Shown: positions 15,762-25,172 of the stretch, piece by piece
Numbering within the stretch: position 1 is the stretch's first letter
Layout of the letters: each line of letters opens with the position of its first letter
NCBI GenBank assembly: GCA_902616855.1
Contig: CACMUL010000002.1
Location: forward strand, 124,001-188,000
Reading direction: 5' to 3'
DNA length: 64,000 nt
Source of the DNA: an uncultured Alphaproteobacteria bacterium
Lineage (GTDB): Bacteria > Pseudomonadota > Alphaproteobacteria > HIMB59
Translations under genes and position numbers: made by a program
Notes under the pieces: generated by a model
The model's database searches: none
What the model was told of the DNA's origin: nothing
What the model saw: the letters and a program-made list of their open reading frames with translations, nothing else

Positions 15762-18700
15762 ACTGCAAGTCTAATTGCTCTTGAAGAGTTGCAAATTTAA
15801 TAAGTTTTTCATCTGTTTCAAAATTTTGTGAATTTAAAACAATAGCTTCTTGAGAAATAACATCTTCAATTTCTCCTGGAATAGTTGGTATATCAATAAG
15901 ATTTGACTGATCGTCTGTGTTAGGTGTTTGATTGTCATTATTGTTTGAGTCATTTGGGTTAAGAGTGTCATTTAATATCGACCCATCTTCTAAATCATTT
16001 TGTGTATCAAGTAACATTTGTCCTTTTTCATCAACAGTAACTTCGGTTTTTAAAGCTGCACTTCGGTCTATGAAAGGCTCGAGGTCGCGTTTTAGGGCTT
16101 TGTCCTGGCTTACAGAGTTCCTATCCAGAGTAACATTAATTTCTCTTGTGCTATTATCATTATCGATTGCTATCACCTTGACATCGATTGAGTAAATATT
16201 TTGAGGAAACTGAACGATCGTCTGACCTGTTGATGGATCAACACGTATCCAGCTTGGAAGAGAGGAGCCATCCTCTAAAGTTCCTGTGTATTGTTTCACA
16301 TTAAGCCTATAATCATCTCCAATAGCAAATCCCAATAAAGTATTTTCATTTATTCCAGGCCTTCCACTTTGATCAATGTTTAAATCTTCAACAGCAACAT
16401 CGATTACCTTCATACCACCATTGAATGTGTATTCCTTGACTAGGGAGCCTAAATTTCCTCTCACCGCAAGATCTGCTATTTGGTCATTAACTTTAGGTGT
16501 TTCAAATGTTACTGTTTTATCAGCAATCGCCGCTTCTAAAGTTTTTTGCTTCACAATCAGTGGTGGGGTAGGTGCTTCACCAGGCTTTCCGGGCTTTCCA
16601 ATGATTATTGTGAATGTTTGTTGTGTAGATAGATTACCTCCGTCTGTTGCAGTTACTGTAAAAGTATAAGTGCCTTCAGGTAGACGACCTCTGATTCTTC
16701 CTGCATCGTTAACTGTCAGTCCTGATGGTAAACCGCCGTAACTATATGTTAGTTGCCCGTAAGTGCTGGTGCTTGGATCTGGGTCATCGAAGAAAAGTTT
16801 TGATTGAATGACAATTCTATTATTTTCAGCACCTCTAAACGTAGGAGCTGTTGAAGAAGTAGGGGCATCATTGATACCAGTAACTGTCACAGCTAATTGT
16901 GCTGTATCAGTACTTGTTCCATTTGAGATAGTATAAGTAAAATAATCTATAGCGGTAGTATCAGGAGTGAGAATGTCTGCTCCATCCTGGTCTGCAACAT
17001 ATGAATAAGTACCGTCTGAGTTGAGTGTTAGTGTTCCATAAGTACCTTTTAAAGAAGATCCCACGGTACCACTGGTACCAGTGCCAGCCTCCGTTCCAGT
17101 TCTTACAGAAGAAACTACAGCATCTGCGGTCTCGTCTGCATCAGTACCTTCATTTGTATCATTTGATAATAAACCTGAGGCTTTATTTCCAACACTCAGA
17201 GTATTACCATCTATAACACTACCCTCATCATTGTTTCCTACAACTTCATTATCTTGACCAGTAACTGTAATTGTAATTGTTGCAGTATCAGATGCTGTTC
17301 CATCGGATAAAGTATAAGTAAAGACATCTGTCTCAGTAGAACCATCGGCTATATTATCAGCTGCATCTTGATCAGCTGTGTAAGTGTAAGATCCATCTGC
17401 ACCAACAGTTAATGTTCCATAGGTACCAACTATTTGGGTGCCATTACTTTGATAAGTTGAGCTTGAGGCAACAGTACCTGAATTGCCATTTGAGTGAGAT
17501 ATGTTAGTTACTGTCAGTGAAGAGGAATCGTCAGCGTCAGTATCATCATTTAATAAATCATCCTGAACTGCAGTTTTTGTAATAGTTTTGTCCTCGAGCA
17601 CAGAGTCTGTATCATTTACCCCGACTGGATCATCGTTCACACCGGTTACTGTAATTGTCAATGTTGCTGTATCAGTAGCTGTTCCATCAGAAACTGTATA
17701 GGTGAAGACGTCAGTTTCTGTATCACCAGCATCTAAGGCATCAGTTGCTGTTTGATCTGCTGTGTATTTATATGCTCCATTAGATCCAATCACCAACGTA
17801 CCATAAGTGCCAGTCACAGATGTGCCGTTAAGATGTGTGGTACTAGATGAAACATTTGACTCTGATCCAGAGCCAGGTTGAATTTTTGTGACAGTTAAAT
17901 TTGCGGAGTCGTCATCGTCAGCGTCTGTATCATCATTTAAAACATCATCTTGAATAGCTAACTTAGTGACGCTCGAGTCCTCATCAACACTATCGGTGTC
18001 ATCAACAGCTACAGGGGTGTCATTGACACCTGTTACAGTGATTGTCAATGTTGCTGTATCAGTTGCTGTTCCATCAGAAACTGTATAGGTGAAGACGTCG
18101 TTTGCCGTATCACCTGCGTCTAAATCATCAGCTGCACTTTGATCAGCGACATAAGTATAAGATCCATTAGAATTAAGAGTTAGTGTTCCATAAGTACCTG
18201 TTAAAGCCGATCCAACAGTGCCGCTATTTCCTGTTCCGTCTTCAGCTCCAGTTCTAATTGCTGAGACTGTAAGAGATGCTGAGTCATCTGCATCTGTATC
18301 ATCATTTAAAACATCATCTTGCACTGCAGTTTTAGAGACAGTTGCATCTTCATTAACACTATCGGTATCATTAACAGCTACTGGAGCGTCATTCACACCA
18401 GTAATAGTGATTGTCAGCGTTGCTGTTGCAGTTGCTGAATTTTCATCGGTAAGAGTATAAGTAAAAACATCAGTTGCAGGATCATTAGCATCTAAATCAT
18501 CAGCTGCAGTTTGATCAGCTGTATAAGTATAAGATCCATTGGCTCCGATTGTTAAGGTACCATATGTACCAACTATTTGTGTACCACTACTATTATAAGT
18601 CGAACCCGAAGAAACAGATCCAGAGTTACCATTTGTATGCGATATATTAGTAACTGTTAGCGAAGCATCTGTATCAGCATCTGTATCGTCATTTAATACG

Positions 18701-21700
18701 TCGTCCTCGGATCCTGTTTTAGTAACAGTAGCATCTTCATTTACACTATCGGTATCGTCTACACCTGCAGGTGTATCGTTCTTTCCTGAAACTGTAATTG
18801 TTAATGTTGCCGTGTCAGTCGCTGTGCCATCCGTCAATGTGTAAGTAAATACATCATCATCACTATCTCCAACGTCTAAGGCATCAGCTGCTGTTTGATC
18901 AGCTGTGTATGTATAAGAACCATCTGCACCAATTGTTAAAGTACCATAAGTACCAACTATTTGTGTACCACTACTATTGTAAGTTGAACTTGAAGAGACT
19001 GATCCAGAATTACCATTTGTATGTGATATATTTGATACTGAAAGAGAAGCGCCTGTATCAGTGTCTGTATCGTCATTTAAAACATCATTTTGAGAACCTG
19101 TTTTAGTAACAGTTTCATTTTCGTTTACACTATCGGTGTCATCAACAGCTACAGGGGCGTCATTCACGCCTGTAACTGTAATTGTTAGTGTTGCGGTTGC
19201 GGTTGCAGAGCCATCAGTAATTCTATAGGTAAAAACATCATCCTCTTGAACCCCTGCAGCAAGTGCTTCAGCAGCTGTTTGATTTGCTGAGTATACATAT
19301 GAGCCGTCTGAACCAATAGTTAGTTGACCATAAGTTCCAGTAACAGTTGTGCCCGTGGTGGTTCCACTTGCACCATAAGTTGTGTTATTACTCACTGATG
19401 TGCCTGAGGCTGCACTACTATGTTGAATTTGATCAACTCTAATTGTATCTCCATCTGGATCACTATCATCATTTAAGACATCATTTTGAGCACCGGTTTT
19501 AGTTACAGATGCATTTTCATTCACGCTATCTGTATCGTTAACAGCTACTGGGCTTTGATTGCTTGCAGTGCCTCCAATAACAGTGAGTACGAGATCTGCC
19601 GTGGTTGTTGCAGTTCCATCGGATAAAGTGTATGTAAAAGTATCAGACACTGTAGCACCATCGCTTAATCCTGAAATATCAGAACTTGCTACATATGTGT
19701 AAGAACCATCTGCGCCAATTGTCAAAGTACCATAAGAGCCCGTTACAGATGTACCACTACTGTTATAGGAGCTCCCTGAAGAAACACTAGAATTATCACC
19801 ACCACTTTTTTTAATTTGAGTGATTCTAAGAGTGTCGTTTGTATCAAGATCACTATCTTTGTGTGAACTTGAAGTTGTATGGATGACATCACCTGAGTGT
19901 TCACCGTTTGCATCAAAACTGCCGTCAACATTTGCATTTGCACTATTTTGAACAGTTAGTGTAGATCCTTCATTGACGACGCCGACATCATTTTGTGCTG
20001 ATGGGTTATCGTTTGCCCCTAATACTTTAATAGTAATATTTGCTGTGTTATCTTGCGTGCCATCCGTAATGGTGTAAACAAAGACATCATTCTGACTCTC
20101 TCCAGCTGCAATGGCATCTGCAGCTGCCTGATCAGCAGCATAACTATACGATCCGTCTGCACCAATTGTTAAAGTACCATAAGTTCCAGTTACGGAGGTA
20201 CCGCTACTGTTATAAGAACTTCCTGGTTGAACAGAAGAATCTGTGCCAAGATTTTTTCTAATGAGCTTTACGCTTAAAGAAGCTGATGTATCTAAATCAG
20301 TATCTTTATGAGAGCTTGAGGAGGTGTCTAAAACATCACCTGAATTTTCTCCTGTTGTGTCAAGAGAACCAGAAATGTTGGAATTTGATCCGTTAGTAAC
20401 AGTCAAAGTTAGATCTTCGGTTATTGCACCTTCGTCATCTTGTGCGGTAGGAGTATCGTTTATACCAATAACTGTGATAGTGATTGTTGCAGTATCCGTT
20501 GCAGTCCCGTCAGTCAATGTGTAAGTAAATACGTCTGTGACTATATCGCCTGCATCAAGAGCGTCCGCATCAGAATCGTTAGCAACGTATTTATATGAGC
20601 CGTCTGAACCAATGGTTAGTTGACCATAAGTTCCGCTAACAGTTGTGCCTGCGGTAGTTCCAGAAGCACCGTAAGTAGTATTATTGCTTACAGCTGTGGA
20701 AGAGCCTGCCGAGCTATGTTGAATTGCTGAAACTCTCAAAGAAGCACTAGCGTCAGCATCAGAGTCCTTGTTTGAACTTGAGGTTGTATCTATTACATCG
20801 CCGGTATATTCGCCGGTGATGTCTACAAAACTATATGGACTTGAAAGTGAAAAAGATTGGATTCCGTTACTTGATGCTCGAGCTAAAAATGCTTTGGATC
20901 CATCATTATTAAATATAATATCAGTTGGGTTATCTGCATAGCTACTCACATCAAATGCACCATTAAATGTTGCTGTAGATAAGTTAAAACCGGTACTAAG
21001 ATCGTATTCTAAAATATCTTCATTTTGCTGACCTGTGATAAACAATTTTGTGCCTGTTGCGTTAAATGAAATTCCCCTTGGTGTAGCTTCTTTTGCACTA
21101 AAATCTAAACTTCTACTTGTGTATGAAATTGTTGAGGAATCAAAAGCAGTTGATAGAGAATATTCATAAACAGTATCATTAATATCTCCCAGTAAAAACA
21201 TTTTAGTTCCATCAGTATTAAAAGTAAAACCTCTAGGGTTGCCGTCTTGACCGCTAATTACAGTTGAAGTAGGTGTTGGTAATGAGGAAATATCATAGGC
21301 TGTAGATAAAGCAAATTCATGAATCTTTTTATTACTTCCTGAGCCATTGCTTATATACAGCTTCGTACCATCATTATTAAATCTTATACCACGTGGATTA
21401 CCTGCGTGAGAAGAAATGTCTGTTGTACTACTTTGAGAAGCAGTATTTATATCAAAAGCAGTTGTTAAAGTATGTACAGAGATATCTGGTGAATTGCTAT
21501 GATGAAGAACAAACATTTTGGTCCCATCATGATTAAATGCTACAGAACGAGTTGTATCTGTAGTTGCATATGGAGAACCAGTATCAAGAGATGCGGGTGT
21601 TACAGTATTATCATTACTGCTATTGATAACAGTCAAAGTTCCATCTTCATTAATGGTTCCTGTATCATTTTGTGCAACAGGAGTATCGTTCACTCCCGTT

Positions 21701-24700
21701 ACAGTTATTGTTAAAGTTGCGGTAGCTGTAAGTGAGCCATCAGTGGCTTCATATGTAAATTCATCGGTTTCTATATCACCTGCGTCTAAAGCATCAGCTG
21801 CTGTTTGATCAGCTGTGTATATATAAGATCCGTCAGCACCAATTTTTAAAGTACCGTAAGTTCCGGTAACTGTTGTAAAATTACTTAAATGTGTACTGCT
21901 TGATGTAACAGAAGTGTATCCGCTATCAGTGCTATGTTTGATTTTCGACACACTTAAAGTTGCTGAGTCATCCGCATCTGTATCGTCATTTAATACATCA
22001 TCTTGTGCTCCAGTTTTTGTCACTGAAGCGTCCTCGTTAACGGCATCAGTGTCATCGGTAGCAACAACCGGGTCGTTTATACCTGTGACAGTAATTGTTA
22101 TATTTGCAGTATCTGATCCGGTATTACCATCAGAAACTTCATAGACAAAAACATCTGTAACTACATCACCTGCATCCAAGTCGTCGGCCAAACTTTGGTC
22201 TGCTGTATATATATAAGATCCGTCAGCACCAATTTTTAAAGTACCGTAAGTTCCGGTAACTGTTGTAAAATTACTTAAATGTGTACTGCTTGATGTAACG
22301 TTAGAGAAATCTCCTCCGTTCTTTTTTATTTTTGAAACACTAAGAGTATCTCCTTCAGGATCAGTATCATTTATAAGAACATCTCCTGTGACGCCAGTCG
22401 TTCCATCAGTAACAGTCACTGAGTCATCTTCATCTACTGCATTGGTGTTATCGGTTGCACTTGGGTTCTCATTGTCTTTACCAATAAGTGTAATCGTCAG
22501 AGTTGCGGTATCTGTTGCGTCGTGTTCATCTGATAAAGTATAAGTAAAGGTGTCAGTTAGGTTAGAGCTACTGGCACTAAATCCTGATATGCTGTCCCTA
22601 GCAACATATTTATATGAACCGTCTGATCCAATGGTAAGAGTACCATAAGTTCCTGTTACTGAAGTGCCATTGCTGTCATAGGAGGTATTATTAGTAACAG
22701 ATGAAGATGAACCACCACTAGGTTGAATTGCTGAAATTCTTAATGTAGGAGATGCGTCAGGGTCACTGTCAACATGAGAGCTTGAACTGGTATTAATTAT
22801 GTCACCTGAATGTTCTCCTGTTGCATTAAATGTGCTACCAGAGTCATTGGTTTCGTTGGCATTTGCCCCATTTGTAACTGTCAATGTTTCACCCTCATCA
22901 ATCACACCCACATCATTCTGGGCACTCGGTGTATCGTTCACACCGGTTACTGTAATTGTTAATGTTGCAGTGTCAGTGTCTGTACCATCCGACAATGTGT
23001 AAGTAAAGACATCATCTATGCTGTCTCCAACGTCTAAAGCATCAGCTGCTGTTTGATCAGCTATGTATTTATAAGAGCCATCTGCACCAATTGTCAAAGT
23101 ACCGTAGGTACCAACTATTTGTGTACCGCTACTTTCATAAGTCGAGCTTGAAGAAACAGATCCAGAGTTACCATTTGTATGCGCTATATTTGATACACTT
23201 AGGCTCGCGCTATCATCTGGATCAGAGTCATCGTTCATTACATCGTCTTGCGAAGCTGTTTTTATAACAGTAGCATCTTCCGCAACTGTATCTGTATCAT
23301 TAACAGCAACAGGGGCATCATTAATACCTGTAACTGTAATAGTTAAGTTGGCAGTGTCTGTGAGTGCACCATCTGAAATAGTATAAACGAAAACATCTGT
23401 TACTTGATCACCCGCGTCCAGGTCATCTGCTGCATCTTGATCAGCGACGTAAGTATAAGAACCGTCAGCTCCAATAGTTAAAGTTCCGTATGTTCCAGTG
23501 ACTGATGTGCCACTACTATTATATGTACTTCCTGCGGAAACATTTGAGTCAGTGCCACTGTTATGGTTAATTTTTGTTACAGTAATTGTATCTCCATCAG
23601 GGTCACTGTCATCGTTAAGCACATCATTCTGAGATCCTGTTTTGGTAACCGTAGCGTCCTCATTAACGCTGTCAGTATCATTTACTGCATCAGGTGCTTG
23701 ATTTCCTGTTCTAGTAAATACTCTTATGATGTCACCATGCTGTGCACCATTATTAAATCCCACATAAAGTGTATTTGAGTCAGTATCGACACCAAACCAG
23801 TCACTTTTATGGCCTGAAGGTTTACTAGAATCTGTAACACTTGTGCTCCAAGTCCACTTTAATTTCTCTGTACTCCAAGCATTTTGGCCGCCATTACCGT
23901 GTTGGCTTATTGTGTGATAAGTCGCTCCACTTTTATCAACTCCCGAATATGCAATGATATTATTCATGTTGAACCAAACACCTAGTATTTCATTTTCAAA
24001 AGTAACTGACCTCACAGTATTTCTTCCTGAGTTTTCTGTAGCATAAACATAATATGAATTCATATTGATTGATGAGGCATCAACAGTAGTGGTGCCTGAT
24101 GTTATGTCAGGGCCTGACGTTTGGACACCACTATTATTTTCCTCAAATCCATTAGATGTACTTGTGGTCTTGTAAAAAGTAAATGAGCCTGAGTTTATAT
24201 TTTCTCTCTCTAGGGCAATAACAAAGGGTTTGTTGCCATCAGTGTGATTAGAAGCAGATGCTGCGTGTCCACCATCATTCGTACCCGCTCTTAAATTAGT
24301 TCCCGTATTTTCTACAAAACCATCTAATGATGAAATTCCATTTTGAAGAAGAGAGTGTTTGTAATCAACAACACTAATTCCATTAGTTTCAACGATACCG
24401 TATTTTTTTTCTAAGTTCCAATCACCACCCTTACCTGTAATATCATCAGAGGCCGCGATATCTGCTTGAGTGATATTTCCAATTTGTTGAATAAGTAACT
24501 TTCCCTGATCACCTTGAGCCAAGTTACAACCATAGAATAATAAGTCACCGTCTTGAGTTAACGAGTTACCAATTGATTGAAGTGTAGTGCTAAAAGAATT
24601 AATCGTTTCCGAATTTAATATTGAATTTCCAAGTACTACCTGACCAGTACTTGCGTGTCCTATTATATGTACTGCACCTATGTCACTTTGATCTTGCAAA

Positions 24701-25023
24701 ATACTCTGCATTTTTGCAAAACCGTTTTCGTTGGAGTCAATTAAATAGATAGATTTTGTGTCATCGATAGAGTTAATGATTGTTTGATAATCATCAACGC
24801 CCTTGTCTATGAAAACAATTTCTTTTCTCGAGTCATTATTATTGTGTGTAATCGCTTTTAAATTTGTTGAAAGGTCAGTTTCATTGAGAGAGTTGTTTTG
24901 AATTTGGTCTTCGACAGCTTCAATGGCTTCACTAGCAGCATAAACAGCAGCACCATCGAACATGATTCTCGGTTCCAGCATTTGAATGCTAAAATGTGGA
25001 TAAGTTTTCTGTTTATCAGCCAC
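15712..25023 (-). CDS. Giant LEPR/DUF4347/VCBS-repeat surface protein (3103 aa)
   Basis: A very large secreted or surface protein. Domains in order: an N-terminal LEPR-type sorting motif (MLEPRIMFDGAAV, ~15-27); DUF4347 (~68-225, with VHIIGHASTGQVVLG and LLFYGCNLAQG); a unique ~210-aa region; 15 VCBS/cadherin-like repeats (~441-2717, core GTYGTLTIGADGSYTY); a five-repeat propeller-like insert (~1136-1400); a He_PIG Ig-like domain (~2718-2805); a cadherin-like domain with LPSWIRVDPSTG (~2905-2960); and an acidic Asn/Asp-rich tail. No GGxGxD RTX repeats or ordinary signal peptide seen. The start is GTG at 25021-25023 with SD AGGAG. First gene of an operon with three HlyD-type adaptors. Likely an adhesin or biofilm/attachment protein; binding target unknown. 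Confidence 0.92.
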   Translation of the reverse strand: MADKQKTYPHFSIQMLEPRIMFDGAAVYAASEAIEAVEDQIQNNSLNETDLSTNLKAITHNNNDSRKEIVFIDKGVDDYQTIINSIDDTKSIYLIDSNENGFAKMQSILQDQSDIGAVHIIGHASTGQVVLGNSILNSETINSFSTTLQSIGNSLTQDGDLLFYGCNLAQGDQGKLLIQQIGNITQADIAASDDITGKGGDWNLEKKYGIVETNGISVVDYKHSLLQNGISSLDGFVENTGTNLRAGTNDGGHAASASNHTDGNKPFVIALERENINSGSFTFYKTTSTSNGFEENNSGVQTSGPDITSGTTTVDASSINMNSYYVYATENSGRNTVRSVTFENEILGVWFNMNNIIAYSGVDKSGATYHTISQHGNGGQNAWSTEKLKWTWSTSVTDSSKPSGHKSDWFGVDTDSNTLYVGFNNGAQHGDIIRVFTRTGNQAPDAVNDTDSVNEDATVTKTGSQNDVLNDDSDPDGDTITVTKINHNSGTDSNVSAGSTYNSSGTSVTGTYGTLTIGADGSYTYVADQDAADDLDAGDQVTDVFVYTISDGALTDTANLTITVTGINDAPVAVNDTDTVAEDATVIKTASQDDVMNDDSDPDDSASLSVSNIAHTNGNSGSVSSSSTYESSGTQIVGTYGTLTIGADGSYKYIADQTAADALDVGDSIDDVFTYTLSDGTDTDTATLTITVTGVNDTPSAQNDVGVIDEGETLTVTNGANANETNDSGSTFNATGEHSGDIINTSSSSHVDSDPDASPTLRISAIQPSGGSSSSVTNNTSYDSNGTSVTGTYGTLTIGSDGSYKYVARDSISGFSASSSNLTDTFTYTLSDEHDATDTATLTITLIGKDNENPSATDNTNAVDEDDSVTVTDGTTGVTGDVLINDTDPEGDTLSVSKIKKNGGDFSNVTSSSTHLSNFTTVTGTYGTLKIGADGSYIYTADQSLADDLDAGDVVTDVFVYEVSDGNTGSDTANITITVTGINDPVVATDDTDAVNEDASVTKTGAQDDVLNDDTDADDSATLSVSKIKHSTDSGYTSVTSSSTHLSNFTTVTGTYGTLKIGADGSYIYTADQTAADALDAGDIETDEFTYEATDGSLTATATLTITVTGVNDTPVAQNDTGTINEDGTLTVINSSNDNTVTPASLDTGSPYATTDTTRSVAFNHDGTKMFVLHHSNSPDISVHTLTTAFDINTASQSSTTDISSHAGNPRGIRFNNDGTKLYISNGSGSNKKIHEFALSTAYDISSLPTPTSTVISGQDGNPRGFTFNTDGTKMFLLGDINDTVYEYSLSTAFDSSTISYTSRSLDFSAKEATPRGISFNATGTKLFITGQQNEDILEYDLSTGFNLSTATFNGAFDVSSYADNPTDIIFNNDGSKAFLARASSNGIQSFSLSSPYSFVDITGEYTGDVIDTTSSSNKDSDADASASLRVSAIQHSSAGSSTAVSNNTTYGASGTTAGTTVSGTYGQLTIGSDGSYKYVANDSDADALDAGDIVTDVFTYTLTDGTATDTATITITVIGINDTPTAQDDEGAITEDLTLTVTNGSNSNISGSLDTTGENSGDVLDTSSSSHKDTDLDTSASLSVKLIRKNLGTDSSVQPGSSYNSSGTSVTGTYGTLTIGADGSYSYAADQAAADAIAAGESQNDVFVYTITDGTQDNTANITIKVLGANDNPSAQNDVGVVNEGSTLTVQNSANANVDGSFDANGEHSGDVIHTTSSSHKDSDLDTNDTLRITQIKKSGGDNSSVSSGSSYNSSGTSVTGSYGTLTIGADGSYTYVASSDISGLSDGATVSDTFTYTLSDGTATTTADLVLTVIGGTASNQSPVAVNDTDSVNENASVTKTGAQNDVLNDDSDPDGDTIRVDQIQHSSAASGTSVSNNTTYGASGTTTGTTVTGTYGQLTIGSDGSYVYSANQTAAEALAAGVQEDDVFTYRITDGSATATATLTITVTGVNDAPVAVDDTDSVNENETVTKTGSQNDVLNDDTDTDTGASLSVSNISHTNGNSGSVSSSSTYNSSGTQIVGTYGTLTIGADGSYTYTADQTAADALDVGDSDDDVFTYTLTDGTATDTATLTITVSGKNDTPAGVDDTDSVNEDATVTKTGSEDDVLNDDTDADTDASLTVTNISHTNGNSGSVSSGSTYNSSGTQIVGTYGTLTIGANGSYTYTADQTAADDLDANDPATDVFTYTLTDENSATATATLTITITGVNDAPVAVNDTDSVNEDATVSKTAVQDDVLNDDTDADDSASLTVSAIRTGAEDGTGNSGTVGSALTGTYGTLTLNSNGSYTYVADQSAADDLDAGDTANDVFTYTVSDGTATDTATLTITVTGVNDTPVAVDDTDSVDEDSSVTKLAIQDDVLNDDTDADDDDSANLTVTKIQPGSGSESNVSSSTTHLNGTSVTGTYGTLVIGSNGAYKYTADQTATDALDAGDTETDVFTYTVSDGTATDTATLTITVTGVNDDPVGVNDTDSVLEDKTITKTAVQDDLLNDDTDADDSSSLTVTNISHSNGNSGTVASSSTYQSNGTQIVGTYGTLTVGADGSYTYTADQDAADNIADGSTETDVFTYTLSDGTASDTATITITVTGQDNEVVGNNDEGSVIDGNTLSVGNKASGLLSNDTNEGTDADETADAVVSSVRTGTEAGTGTSGTVGSSLKGTYGTLTLNSDGTYSYVADQDGADILTPDTTAIDYFTYTISNGTSTDTAQLAVTVTGINDAPTSSTAPTFRGAENNRIVIQSKLFFDDPDPSTSTYGQLTYSYGGLPSGLTVNDAGRIRGRLPEGTYTFTVTATDGGNLSTQQTFTIIIGKPGKPGEAPTPPLIVKQKTLEAAIADKTVTFETPKVNDQIADLAVRGNLGSLVKEYTFNGGMKVIDVAVEDLNIDQSGRPGINENTLLGFAIGDDYRLNVKQYTGTLEDGSSLPSWIRVDPSTGQTIVQFPQNIYSIDVKVIAIDNDNSTREINVTLDRNSVSQDKALKRDLEPFIDRSAALKTEVTVDEKGQMLLDTQNDLEDGSILNDTLNPNDSNNNDNQTPNTDDQSNLIDIPTIPGEIEDVISQEAIVLNSQNFETDEKLIKFATLQEQLDLQYEGHENYGDKLVKVSG
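20820..21615 (-). other. Five-repeat beta-propeller-like insert inside one VCBS unit
   Basis: Five units of ~50 aa share the pattern xGIxFNxDGTKLFIxxxxxxxIxEYxLSTAFDxST (for example SVAFNHDGTKMFVL, GIRFNNDGTKLYIS, DIIFNNDGSKAFLA). They interrupt a long-type VCBS unit exactly in its loop, between LTVINSSNDN and TGEYTGDVID. The pattern resembles WD40/YVTN-like propeller blades with the DGTK turn. Confidence 0.75.
21818..21909. repeat. 92-bp exact direct repeat, copy 1
   Basis: Identical to 22208-22299 (from tatatataagatccgtc to tgatgtaac), offset exactly 390 bp, one repeat unit of 130 codons. Identity at all synonymous sites marks a recent duplication or gene conversion within the VCBS array. 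Confidence 0.88.
22208..22299. repeat. 92-bp exact direct repeat, copy 2
   Basis: Second copy of the exact repeat at 21818-21909 within the VCBS array. Confidence 0.88.
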
Positions 25024-25032
25024 TTATTTACT

Positions 25033-25037
25033 CTCCT
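25033..25037 (-). promoter_or_regulatory. Ribosome-binding site of the giant surface protein
   Basis: AGGAG (within AAGAGGAGAG) on the minus strand, nine bases before the GTG at 25021-25023. It supports the non-ATG start, since no in-frame ATG is nearby upstream. Confidence 0.6.
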
Positions 25038-25172
25038 CTTATCTCTCCAGCCCAGAAATATACAATAAATTCAATGGATTTTCATTTAATTTGTAAAAAT
25101 ATATAAGAATTTCATAGTTGTTTTTTATCCACAATTATGAGATTTTATGCTGTTATTTTTGACGGGGAAAGA

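Larger units (their letters stand above)
16870..23700 (-). repeat. Array of 15 VCBS-type repeats in the giant protein gene
   Basis: I counted 15 copies of the core [VIL]xGxYGxLxIGxDGSYxYxAxQxAAD, each in a unit of about 100-150 residues ending TLTITVTGxNDxPxAxxDTD. Two unit types alternate: a short one, and a long one with an extra loop (TGEHSGDVIxTSSSSHxDSD). Most differ at many synonymous sites, so the array is mostly old, with local recent homogenisation. Confidence 0.9.

Noticed and set aside
17000-23600. Regularly spaced repeats that might suggest a CRISPR array or satellite
   Set aside because: Repeat units are ~300-450 bp, coding, and in frame with the VCBS protein; no short identical repeats with unique spacers.
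15932-24100. Many plus-strand ORFs of 60-97 codons across the giant protein gene (for example 16376-16669, 18218-18460, 22799-23002)
   Set aside because: They are mirror shadows of the repeated VCBS codons; similar low-complexity products recur with each repeat and none has a ribosome-binding site or independent neighbours.
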